From an uncultured bacterium (lineage in GTDB: Bacteria > Myxococcota_A > Bradymonadia > Bradymonadales > Bradymonadaceae): a DNA stretch of 64,000 nt. The translations under genes were made by a program, and so were the position numbers. This document shows, piece by piece, positions 43,065 through 50,384 of the stretch. The notes under the pieces were generated by a model. It saw nothing but the letters and a program-made list of their open reading frames with translations, was not told the DNA's origin and made no database searches. How positions within the stretch are numbered: the first letter of the stretch is position 1; each line of letters opens with the position of its first letter. The stretch spans positions 1 through 64,000 of the forward strand of contig CALJNB010000063.1 of the NCBI GenBank assembly GCA_937981985.1, read 5' to 3'.

Positions 43065-44453
43065 TCACGAAACAAAAAAAACGTCATCTTTGAAAGATAT
43101 ATCGCCCACCTCTAGCATCCAAAGTAAATGAGATTCTACACTTAATGCAGCGAGAGGGTACAAGTCGGGTAGAAGTTCTGCGTAAATCTGAGGTACGAGG
43201 TCGATCGCAGTGCCATGTCCTTTTTCGTGAATAAGTGCGTATATGTCGGCGTGGCGTTTTTTTCGGTGTGAAATGTAATCACCAAAGTATTTTGAGGGTT
43301 GAACCAGTATCGATCCGTGAGACGGTATCGCGCTTTGAGCGTTCAGCTTGATAAGGCGTTCTAGACTTTCCAGATAGTCACCAACATGTCCGTGGTCCGG
43401 AGCGATAAGAATCGAACCTTTGGACGCGACCATATCTCCGGCAACAATCGTCTTGGTCCGTTCGATATAGAACGCTAAATGATCATCGCTATGACCTGGA
43501 GTTTCAAGGGTACGAAGTCCGCCGAATACGATATTGGAAATTGGATTAATTTTGTATTCAGTTCTCTGTGATAATTTCGGATGGCCATAAACTGGACAAT
43601 TTAAGGTCTTAAGTAAAAGAGGTAGAGCGCCATGATGATCGTTATGATGGTGTGTGAGTAAAACTCCGATGAACTCGAGCCCATCCGTTGTCAGTTCTCC
43701 AATAAACCGCAAAAGTCTTTCTTGCTCGTGTTGATCGGTTCCCCCAGGGTCTACGACTAGAAATTTCTTGTTATCGTCATCTGCAATGATAACGCAATTG
43801 GTTGTCGTCGACGGCGGCAATGTTTGGCTCTTCATCGGTAAAGAAAAGATTCCTTTGTGTAATTTATAGGTGGATAATTCCTCGAGAACCTGGCTTTGTT
43901 CGAAGGATCGGATGGATTTCGAAAAATGTATCAAAAGGGTACGTACCAAGGCGCTTGCTACTGCCTTTCCACTATCTAAAAGTTCAATGCCCTTTTCAAA
44001 TGTGGACCATTCTGCAAACGTCGCTTCTTCGTCGATAAACTTTTTCGGCCGATCTAGAAGTTCTTCGTCCACACTCAATTCAAAAACGCGAACGTATGCT
44101 TTTTGATTATATTGATCGCCGCTTCGCCAATCTGTTATCGGTCGAAATGCAGCATGATCGACTTCTAGCTCTAGTGAGTCCAGAAATTGAATGAAATTTC
44201 TCTCTTTTTTTATTTTTTCGCGGTCGTCAAGATTCGTCCACTGTACAATACCGCTGGTGCTAACAAGAATACCTAACTCCTCAAACAACTCGCGGGCCAT
44301 TGCAATCGTCAAATTTTCGTCATTCTCGATTCCTCCTCCGACGAAAGCGTAGTAGCCGCCCATAAAATTGTGTTCCATACGACGTTTGACCCACAAGAAT
44401 TCGCTTCCGTTTTTTCGCGTCAAAACGCAAACAACGCCGTTGAGATTATTCAT
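43065..44453 (-). CDS. NUDIX hydrolase-metallo-beta-lactamase-fold fusion
   Basis: A 462-residue two-domain protein. The N-terminal 180 residues are a NUDIX hydrolase with an intact box: G-x5-E-x7-REL-x-EE-x-GI within GGGIENDENLTIAMARELFEE-type sequence, so nucleoside diphosphate-X hydrolysis is likely. The C-terminal 270 residues are a metallo-beta-lactamase-fold hydrolase with the zinc motif THHHNDHHG (H-x-H-x-D-H), a later GHSDDH and VAGDMV, resembling LACTB2-like and glyoxalase-II-like proteins. I place the start at ATG 44453, which has GGAG six bases ahead; an ATG at 44486 lacks one. The fusion implies the two reactions act on one substrate, perhaps an acyl-CoA or nucleotide conjugate. 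Confidence 0.88.
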   Translation of the reverse strand: MNNLNGVVCVLTRKNGSEFLWVKRRMEHNFMGGYYAFVGGGIENDENLTIAMARELFEELGILVSTSGIVQWTNLDDREKIKKERNFIQFLDSLELEVDHAAFRPITDWRSGDQYNQKAYVRVFELSVDEELLDRPKKFIDEEATFAEWSTFEKGIELLDSGKAVASALVRTLLIHFSKSIRSFEQSQVLEELSTYKLHKGIFSLPMKSQTLPPSTTTNCVIIADDDNKKFLVVDPGGTDQHEQERLLRFIGELTTDGLEFIGVLLTHHHNDHHGALPLLLKTLNCPVYGHPKLSQRTEYKINPISNIVFGGLRTLETPGHSDDHLAFYIERTKTIVAGDMVASKGSILIAPDHGHVGDYLESLERLIKLNAQSAIPSHGSILVQPSKYFGDYISHRKKRHADIYALIHEKGHGTAIDLVPQIYAELLPDLYPLAALSVESHLLWMLEVGDISFKDDVFFVS

Positions 44454-44559
44454 GTTCAACTCCGAAAAGTACGGCATTGTAGCCAACGCCTAATAGAAAA
44501 TTCCAATCCGTATTATGGATGCCATTTTGACACATGTTTGGGCTATGTACACCTCACTC

Positions 44560-44575
44560 GGGGTCTTTAGACCCC
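44560..44575. promoter_or_regulatory. Near-perfect palindrome in the divergent NUDIX-MBL/cupredoxin-like intergenic region
   Basis: GGGGTCTTTAGACCCC: 7-bp arms GGGGTCT and AGACCCC around two T bases. It lies 107 bases before the NUDIX-MBL start and 90 bases before the 44666 gene, a plausible operator for either. Confidence 0.35.
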
Positions 44576-44665
44576 CTCACCACGATATCTTTTGCGGATT
44601 TAGAACGAACTTAAGGTTCGGAACGCAGATATTGGAATGGATCGATTCTTGTATCGCAACGGGTT

Positions 44666-45235
44666 ATGGAAAGTACTACAAGCGTTCTCGGCATATTTCT
44701 TATTTTCATTTCTTTCGGTTGCGAAGGTTCATTTGAACAATCCAACGTTGATAAAGCGCCCTTAGATCCCAAGATCGAATCTAGTCAACTCGAAAACAAA
44801 AACGATACATTAGCTGTGGCTGGCGAACCTGACCAAGAAGAAGTGATTGAGGACGAAGTCGACGAAGAGGTCGAGGAAGAGATGGACGCAGAAATAGTTG
44901 ACGACCCCGTCCCTACACCGGAAACAAGGCCTGAGGTGGGCTCGGTTGTCATGTTCGAAATTCCTCCCGGTACTGGCGATGGGGAGTGGAATAGTTCAGC
45001 TGCACCTCTCGTAGCTTATGTTGGTCAGATCTTACTTATCGTTAACAAGGATAGTGAAACACATCAGTTACACGTTTCGGGAGGCGGACCGACGAATCAC
45101 GGGGAGCCGATGGCTGCAAATGGTGGCGCTCAAGAGTTTGAACTCACGGCGGTATCACCCATTGGCGACACCACACCTTTCTATGATCACATTGATGGTA
45201 GTAGTGCGGGATTTTGGCTAGAGATTCGACCCTGA
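44666..45235 (+). CDS. Exported cupredoxin-like protein with acidic linker
   Basis: A 189-residue protein. The hydrophobic start TSVLGIFLIFISFGCEGS is a signal peptide with a weak lipobox around the Cys. A Glu/Asp-rich linker (EEVIEDEVDEEVEEE) follows. The last 100 residues form a beta-rich domain (VGSVVMFEIPPGTGDGEW, VGQILLIVNKDSETHQLHVSGGG, PIGDTTPFYDHIDG, GFWLEIRP) similar to plastocyanin/cupredoxin folds. Two His lie in THQLH and a third in YDHID, but the Cys-x-x-x-Met loop of blue copper proteins is absent, so it is probably not a type-1 copper electron carrier. It converges on mnmE. Confidence 0.6.
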   Translation: MESTTSVLGIFLIFISFGCEGSFEQSNVDKAPLDPKIESSQLENKNDTLAVAGEPDQEEVIEDEVDEEVEEEMDAEIVDDPVPTPETRPEVGSVVMFEIPPGTGDGEWNSSAAPLVAYVGQILLIVNKDSETHQLHVSGGGPTNHGEPMAANGGAQEFELTAVSPIGDTTPFYDHIDGSSAGFWLEIRP

Positions 45236-45265
45236 AAGATCGCTAGATTTAGTAAGGGATTTATT

Positions 45266-46621
45266 TTATTTGCCCACACAAAAGTCCGAAAAAATTCGAT
45301 TGAGAATATCATCGGCACTGACTTCTCCGACGATTTTCCCTAGAGCATCTAAGGCTTCTCTAAGATCTAGCGCGATGATTTCGTTATCTCGTTTTTCCAA
45401 AACAGAATTTCTGGCGAGTTCGCACGACCTGATCGACTGGATCACCGATTCGAGATGGCGAGCTCTACTAATGAGGATACCTTCGCGTTCTGTGAGTTCT
45501 GTGGCGAACTTTTTCAGTAACGCTTCTACTGATTTTAAACCGTTGTTTGAAATTAAGTTCGTTCTCAATACTCTAAATTCTGATTCGAATTCAAAATTGG
45601 GAACAAGATCAATTTTATTAATAATGATGGCAACGCGTTCTGCGTTCTTAAAAAGCGTTCGCATCTCTTCGGAGTTGTTCTTCGGTTCAGACGCGTCGAC
45701 CATCCAAAGAATCACATCCGCCTTCGCAGAAACTTCCTTGCTGCGTTCTACACCTATAGCCTCTACCTTATCACTGGTTTGCCGCAAACCCGCGGTATCG
45801 ATGATATTAATCAACACGCCATCTAGCACGAGACTCTCGCTTAGATAATCTCGAGTCGTTCCGGCAATATCAGTAACGATCGCGCGGTCTTGACTTAATA
45901 AGGCGTTAAATAGCGTGGATTTGCCTGCATTTGGAGGACCGAGAATCGCAACGGAGATACCTTCTCTTTTTCGACGTCCGTGATCAAATCCATCTCTCAA
46001 CGGAACGAGAACATCGAGTACATCAACGATACGTTTCTGAACTTCATCTCGTTCGATCTGATAGACATGTTCTTCGTGGCTGAAGTCGATCGCTGCTTCA
46101 ACCAACATCATCGCTTGCGCTATTTTTTCGCGGCAATTAAGAATCGTTTTTCCAAGTTCACCGTCTAGATGCGATAAAGCCATTTGGTAGGCTTTTTTGC
46201 TATTCGCGTTGATGAGATCAGAGATGGCTTCAGCTTGGGTAAGGTCTAATTTTCCGTTCAAAAACGCGCGTTGGGTGAATTCCCCAGGCGTGGCAATACG
46301 TGCACCATGATTTAAGACGGCATCTAGAACGGACCTTAGTACGATCGTTCCACCGTGGCATTGGAATTCAACAACATCCTCGCCTGTATAACTATTGGGC
46401 CCTTCCATCCAAACAACCAGTGCTTCGTCGAGTAATTCATTCTCGATATTATATATCTTTTGAAGCTGGAGCTTGTGGGAGAAAAAAGAAATGCCGCCGC
46501 GATTGCGGGGCACCATTTTTTCCAAAATCGATTTTGATTTCTTGCCACTCAGGCGAATGATACCGACGCCGCCCCGACCCTCAGCGGTTGCGATTGCGGC
46601 GATGGTATCGAAGGAACTCAT
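45266..46621 (-). CDS. mnmE: tRNA modification GTPase MnmE
   Basis: A 451-residue GTPase which, with MnmG, makes the 5-carboxymethylaminomethyl modification of wobble uridine in certain tRNAs. The N-terminal formyl-THF-binding domain has IAAIATAEGRGGVGIIRLSG, then YTGEDVVEFQCHGG and ATPGEFTQRAFLNGKLDLTQAEA. The G domain has Walker A GPPNAGKSTLFN, DIAGTTRDY, DTAGLRQ and NKID. It ends FCVGK (the usual is FCIGK), whose Cys is functional. It overlaps jag by four bases, the last gene of the rpmH operon. Confidence 0.97.
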   Translation of the reverse strand: MSSFDTIAAIATAEGRGGVGIIRLSGKKSKSILEKMVPRNRGGISFFSHKLQLQKIYNIENELLDEALVVWMEGPNSYTGEDVVEFQCHGGTIVLRSVLDAVLNHGARIATPGEFTQRAFLNGKLDLTQAEAISDLINANSKKAYQMALSHLDGELGKTILNCREKIAQAMMLVEAAIDFSHEEHVYQIERDEVQKRIVDVLDVLVPLRDGFDHGRRKREGISVAILGPPNAGKSTLFNALLSQDRAIVTDIAGTTRDYLSESLVLDGVLINIIDTAGLRQTSDKVEAIGVERSKEVSAKADVILWMVDASEPKNNSEEMRTLFKNAERVAIIINKIDLVPNFEFESEFRVLRTNLISNNGLKSVEALLKKFATELTEREGILISRARHLESVIQSIRSCELARNSVLEKRDNEIIALDLREALDALGKIVGEVSADDILNRIFSDFCVGK

Positions 46622-47556
46622 TTTTCTTTGCGTTGGGTCTCAATTCGAAGTTTACGAAATGCGCCCATTCCATCACTTTCGGTTTTGATACGCTTATCGG
46701 CTTCAAGAACCTGATGAATAGCCTTTCTTTCTGTTGATGAAAATCCGGCGACTGAAAGCGAATCTTTTGCAGCAACGGCAAAGGCAGCGAGTTGTTCAGC
46801 GACTTTTGAGAAGAGTCCACTCTGCTGCTCTCGTCTTCCTTTTTTGTCAATTTCAATTCTAATCGGACTATGGCGGTCGAGTAGGGCAGATTTCATAATT
46901 GTAGTAATGGAATCCAGGGTTCGTGAACCTCTCGAGGTCAACGTTTCCGCGCCATCTCCTGTGATTTCATAGGAGAGGGTATTTCCTTTTATAGAGCCTT
47001 TGGTTTTAACCTCTAGTTCCATTTTCTTGAACACTGTATCGAGCCACTTTCCGCCGTCTTTTAGCATCTTCGGAGTCGGTGTTTCGACTTGTTTAGGATC
47101 TTCTGTTGTTGCCGCTTTTTTCGTTTTTGTCGCGGTTTCTTTCGTAGCAGACTTTGCGCTTACTTTCTTAGAAGCTTTCTTAACGACGGGCTTCTTATCG
47201 GTAGATTTTTTCTTCACGACTTTTTTAACGACTGGCTTCTTTTCGGCTGTAGCTTTCTTTACAACTTTCTTTTTCGTTGCAGCTTTTTTTGGGGCTGCTT
47301 TTTTAGCAGCAGCTTTCTTTGGAGCGGCTTTTTTAGTTGTCTTTTTGACAGCTACCTTTTTTTTGGGAGCAGCTTTCTTCTTTGGTGCAGCTTTTTTTGT
47401 TGCAGCTTTCTTGGGGGCTGCTTTCTTTTTCGCGGCAGCCTTTTTAACGGTGGTTTTCTTAACCGTTTTCTTTACTGCTGGTTTTTTCGCGGCGGCTTTT
47501 TTAGGAGCTGCTTTTTTTGTGGTCGTCTTTTTCTTCGCTGGTTTTTTTGTTGCCAT
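46618..47556 (-). CDS. jag: Jag/KhpB-like RNA-binding protein with long histone-H1-like Lys/Ala/Pro N-terminal tail
   Basis: A 312-residue protein. The first 155-160 residues are a Lys/Ala/Pro/Thr-rich low-complexity tail of KKAAPKKA-type units, very like the C-terminal tail of histone H1 or the AlgP/HctB proteins. The C-terminal 150 residues are Jag (KhpB/EloR): a KH-like region (SRGSRTLDSITTIMKS, where the usual G-x-x-G is reduced to SRG) and an R3H-type end (GFSSTERKAIHQVLE, with R-x-x-x-H, then FRKLRIE). It sits exactly where jag normally is, between yidC and mnmE, and overlaps mnmE by four bases. The tail is expected to bind nucleic acid non-specifically. KH function may be weakened. Confidence 0.85.
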   Translation of the reverse strand: MATKKPAKKKTTTKKAAPKKAAAKKPAVKKTVKKTTVKKAAAKKKAAPKKAATKKAAPKKKAAPKKKVAVKKTTKKAAPKKAAAKKAAPKKAATKKKVVKKATAEKKPVVKKVVKKKSTDKKPVVKKASKKVSAKSATKETATKTKKAATTEDPKQVETPTPKMLKDGGKWLDTVFKKMELEVKTKGSIKGNTLSYEITGDGAETLTSRGSRTLDSITTIMKSALLDRHSPIRIEIDKKGRREQQSGLFSKVAEQLAAFAVAAKDSLSVAGFSSTERKAIHQVLEADKRIKTESDGMGAFRKLRIETQRKEK

Positions 47557-47567
47557 GATTTTTTGTC

Positions 47568-49253
47568 TCAGGTTGTTTTGGCTTCGGCCTTTTTGGCGAA
47601 ACTCTTTTTAATTAAATATTGTTGAATTACACCAATCAGTAAGCTTAGGAAGTAATAAAGGTTCACTCCCGCCGGGAGGAATAACATGAACGCGGTCATA
47701 GTGATAGGCATGATTTTCATCATGGTTTTCATCATTTGCGCATTGGCTCCATCCGGTGCTGATGGTGTTGGCATCATTTGTTGCTGTAGGAACATTGTTC
47801 CACCCATTAGAACGGGAAGGATGTAATAAGGGTCTGCCGCTGAAAGATCTGTGTACCAAAGTGCCCATTCTGCGTGAAAGAGTTCGGCACTATAGAGGAT
47901 CGTCCAATAGAATGAGAGAAGAATCGGCATTTGAATAAGCATTGGCGCGCATCCGAACATACTGACGCCGTTGGCGCGGAATAGCTTCATTGTTTCTTCG
48001 CTGAGCCGTTTCTGATCGTTCTTATACTTCTCTTTTAAGGCCGCAAGCTGGGGTTGAATCTCTTTCATACCCTCACTATTTGTATAGACCTTTTTATTAA
48101 CGGGCCATAAGACGAGACGAATTAAGAAGGTCAACAAGATGATCGCCCATCCCCAGTTTTGGGTTAATTTATGACATTGAACAAGTGCCCAACGCAGCGG
48201 ACGACAAATAAAGGTCAAAATTCCGTAGTCGACAGCTTGTTCAAGTTCGGAACCGGTGTCTTCAAGCGCGTCAAAATCCTTTGGCCCGATAAAGGCGGTA
48301 TACGAAAAGCTCGCATCTGTTTTGGGCACTATCTGTATTCTACTGTTTGTAATTTTGGAGACGGCTAGTGTTTTGTCCTCCACACTCATGACACATTCTG
48401 CGGCACCTTCTTTTGGAACAGCCAATAGCGCTACGTAACGTCGGTCAATCCCGCCCCATGTTATCGGACCTTTTAATGTTATCGGTTCCTCCTCTAGTGC
48501 ACTTGGGAGTGCACGTTCGATCTCGTCTTTGTTTTTACAAAGTGTTTCCGTTTCATCGGGACGAAAATCTAGAAAGCTTGTCTCTAAATCTGGATCATTA
48601 TACCCAACCATACTGAGTGACACGCGATCCTGAATTTTGGTATCGCTTCTATTTTCAATCGTTACGTCGATGTCGATAACGTAGGGTTTCTCTGTGGCGG
48701 TGAACGTTTTAAGAATGGAAACTTTTTGAGTATCAAAACGGTAGGTGACCGTAGTATAGGCTTCCCCGCTTTTGACCGACTTATCGGAGACGAATTGCCA
48801 ATTGACCCCAGTCGGGACGTCGATATTCTCGTTTTCAAATTTGAGTGAAAAGGGTTTGATCTTGGTGAGCTCGTCCAGCCCTTGCAGTAAATTTTTTGCT
48901 TTCTGGTATTGCGCTGGTGTGATGATATTTGCGCTTAGAACCGATGCGTCCATCGAACTTGTCTCGATCGTGACGCTATTGGCGGCGAGTGTATGTTTAG
49001 TCGCCTCGTGTTTTTTTATCGCGATAACAGGTTCGTTCAATGCTTCAGCATCTTTAGGTGCGATTTTTTCTATTTTATCATCAGAGCTTTTTAGCTTCTC
49101 ATCGACGTTTTGTTCAACAACCTTTTCTGTTGTCTCAACCGGGGTTGGAGGCGCAACGGGAAAAAAGTATTGCCATCCCAGTAAGACCGCTCCACTAAGA
49201 ACCATTGCGATGATGAATCGCTTTTGGTCAAAATCTTCGTTTTTTTCTTCCAT
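47568..49253 (-). CDS. yidC: Membrane protein insertase YidC
   Basis: A 561-residue Gram-negative-type YidC. It has an N-terminal membrane helix (FIIAMVLSGAVLLGWQYFF), a large periplasmic beta domain (residues about 60-355) and five further helices at the C-terminus. Conserved insertase regions are GWAIILLTFLIRLVLWPVN, EIQPQLAALKEKYKND, FRANGVSMFGCAPMLIQMPILLSFYWTI, and the conserved Arg in the hydrophilic groove is seen in FLIRLVLW. It inserts and folds inner-membrane proteins with or without Sec. It lies between yidD and jag in standard order, five bases after yidD. Confidence 0.97.
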   Translation of the reverse strand: MEEKNEDFDQKRFIIAMVLSGAVLLGWQYFFPVAPPTPVETTEKVVEQNVDEKLKSSDDKIEKIAPKDAEALNEPVIAIKKHEATKHTLAANSVTIETSSMDASVLSANIITPAQYQKAKNLLQGLDELTKIKPFSLKFENENIDVPTGVNWQFVSDKSVKSGEAYTTVTYRFDTQKVSILKTFTATEKPYVIDIDVTIENRSDTKIQDRVSLSMVGYNDPDLETSFLDFRPDETETLCKNKDEIERALPSALEEEPITLKGPITWGGIDRRYVALLAVPKEGAAECVMSVEDKTLAVSKITNSRIQIVPKTDASFSYTAFIGPKDFDALEDTGSELEQAVDYGILTFICRPLRWALVQCHKLTQNWGWAIILLTFLIRLVLWPVNKKVYTNSEGMKEIQPQLAALKEKYKNDQKRLSEETMKLFRANGVSMFGCAPMLIQMPILLSFYWTILYSAELFHAEWALWYTDLSAADPYYILPVLMGGTMFLQQQMMPTPSAPDGANAQMMKTMMKIMPITMTAFMLFLPAGVNLYYFLSLLIGVIQQYLIKKSFAKKAEAKTT

Positions 49254-49258
49254 TTACT

Positions 49259-49525
49259 TCATTCCTTTGGGACCGGATCATAGCCACCTTCATGAAAAGG
49301 ATGACAGCGACCGATTCTTTTGATGCCTAAAAAGCAACCTTTAAAAAATCCAAACCTTTTGACAGCAACAAGTGTGTATTGCGAACAAGAGGGGGTAAAT
49401 CTGCAGGCGGCTGGAAGTAACGGGGAAAGCGCTACTTGATACATGCGAATCATTTTTACACCCACTTTGGCGGCAAGCGATTGTGGCTCGTCGATTAGTA
49501 TGGCCGCGTTGTGTTCTTTACACAT
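49259..49525 (-). CDS. yidD: Membrane protein insertion efficiency factor YidD
   Basis: An 88-residue YidD. The signature is MIRMYQVALSPLLPAACRFTPSCSQYTLVAVKRFGFFKGCFLG, given here in part as RFTPSCSQY, with the end GRCHPFHEGGYDPVP. YidD assists YidC-dependent insertion at the membrane. The first 24 residues extend beyond the usual start at VKMIRMYQ. It overlaps rnpA by eight bases. Confidence 0.95.
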   Translation of the reverse strand: MCKEHNAAILIDEPQSLAAKVGVKMIRMYQVALSPLLPAACRFTPSCSQYTLVAVKRFGFFKGCFLGIKRIGRCHPFHEGGYDPVPKE

Positions 49526-49892
49526 GATCCGAAAACTCGTTCAAAGCGGTTAACAAGGTCGTTTGTATCACCGCAAAATCTGGCTTCACCTGTTTTGATT
49601 TTCCTTTGGAAGATCTAACGATCACAACGAAATCAAACCCTTGGGGAATCTCAGATTTATTATTTCTATACACTTCTCTTAATCGCCTCTTCCACCAGTT
49701 TCGTACCGGTGAATTTCCAACCTTCCGCGAAACAGTAAGACCGAGTCGTGAATAGTCCAGCTCATTTTTTTGCGCATAAACAATAAATAAGCGGCAAATC
49801 TTACGAATGCCGCTCCGTTCAACTTTTTTGAATTCAGGACGACGACGTAACCTTTCGTTTTTTGAAAAACCGCGTTTTGTCGTACCGTGCAA
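49518..49892 (-). CDS. rnpA: Ribonuclease P protein component
   Basis: A 124-residue RNase P protein that supports the catalytic RNA in tRNA 5' processing. RnpA features are LRRRPEFKKV near the start, RLGLTVSRKVGNSPVRNWWKRRLRE (the RNR region, with Trp-Trp replacing the usual residues) and FVVIVR. The start is a TTG at 49892, four bases after the rpmH stop, so translation is probably coupled to rpmH. There is no good ribosome site. Confidence 0.93.
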   Translation of the reverse strand: MHGTTKRGFSKNERLRRRPEFKKVERSGIRKICRLFIVYAQKNELDYSRLGLTVSRKVGNSPVRNWWKRRLREVYRNNKSEIPQGFDFVVIVRSSKGKSKQVKPDFAVIQTTLLTALNEFSDHV

Positions 49893-49895
49893 ATT

Positions 49896-50048
49896 CTATT
49901 TTTTATGAAGTTGTACAGCAAGACGATTACGCCCTTTAGCACGTCTTCTTTTAAGAATAAGTTTTCCGCCCGTTGAGGCTTTTCGCGAACGGAAACCGTG
50001 TGATCTGGCACGTTTTACATTACTTGGTTGATAGGTACGTTTTGACAT
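49896..50048 (-). CDS. rpmH: 50S ribosomal protein L34
   Basis: A 50-residue frame from ATG 50048 to TAG at 49898-49896. The sequence begins [19 protein letters not shown] and continues with [18 protein letters not shown] and GRNRLAV, the highly conserved L34 pattern. Slightly longer than the usual 44-47 residues because of the end VQLHKK. It heads the rpmH-rnpA-yidD-yidC-jag-mnmE operon and has a strong promoter upstream. Confidence 0.97.
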   Translation of the reverse strand: MSKRTYQPSNVKRARSHGFRSRKASTGGKLILKRRRAKGRNRLAVQLHKK

Positions 50049-50384
50049 AATATTTACTCGTCATCAAAGTCTAGACGCCCAATTTTTAGGGCATCAAAAG
50101 CTCGGCAAATAAACATAAAAGAGACCTCCACGTCAAGGATTTACTGATCTTTCTCGAAGTGTACCCGATTGCGAACGATTTATTTTCATCTCAGACCTTC
50201 ATCTCGATCGGTTTTCTCTGTTCCGTGAGTCGAGGGGCTCCAAAAACGATCGAAATTGGGATTCTCTTTTTTGAGAATTCCATAGATAGAGAATAATTAT
50301 AGTTTGATAAAAATATCGGAGTTTTTAATCCCCGATAAAATTTGATAATAATAGCAGTGGATAAAATTGTTTAAGGTTCTTTGG
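50049..50384. other. Divergent intergenic region between rpmH and the STAND regulator
   Basis: This 336-base gene-free stretch holds the rpmH promoter (separate entry), a short stem GCCC/GGGC (50077-50092) in the rpmH leader, a 9-bp stem with one wobble around TTTTTT (50258-50281), and a regulator-proximal A/T-rich part with four GATAA motifs at 50306, 50334, 50344 and 50360, two of them within identical TTTGATAA octamers. TATCGG and CCGATA form a further 6-bp inverted repeat. A single near-match to a DnaA box (AGTGGATAA) is present but there is no cluster, so I do not call an origin. Confidence 0.5.
50108..50136 (-). promoter_or_regulatory. rpmH: Sigma-70-like promoter of the rpmH operon
   Basis: On the minus strand TTGACG (50136-50131), 17 bases and TTTATT (50113-50108). 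It lies about 60 bases ahead of the rpmH start and is the best candidate for driving the whole operon. Confidence 0.55.

Noticed and set aside
45270-45848. Plus-strand ORF of 192 aa
   Set aside because: Fully inside mnmE in antisense, with no start context or homology; mnmE is certain.
47000-47611. Plus-strand Phe/Ala/Leu-rich ORF of 203 aa, apparently hydrophobic
   Set aside because: It is antisense of the Lys/Ala/Pro repeats of Jag (AAG/AAA read back as CTT/TTT). It mimics a membrane protein but has no ribosome site.
50049-50384. Replication origin near rpmH
   Set aside because: Only one imperfect DnaA-box-like sequence (AGTGGATAA) and no dnaA/dnaN or parAB; A/T-richness is better explained by two divergent promoters.
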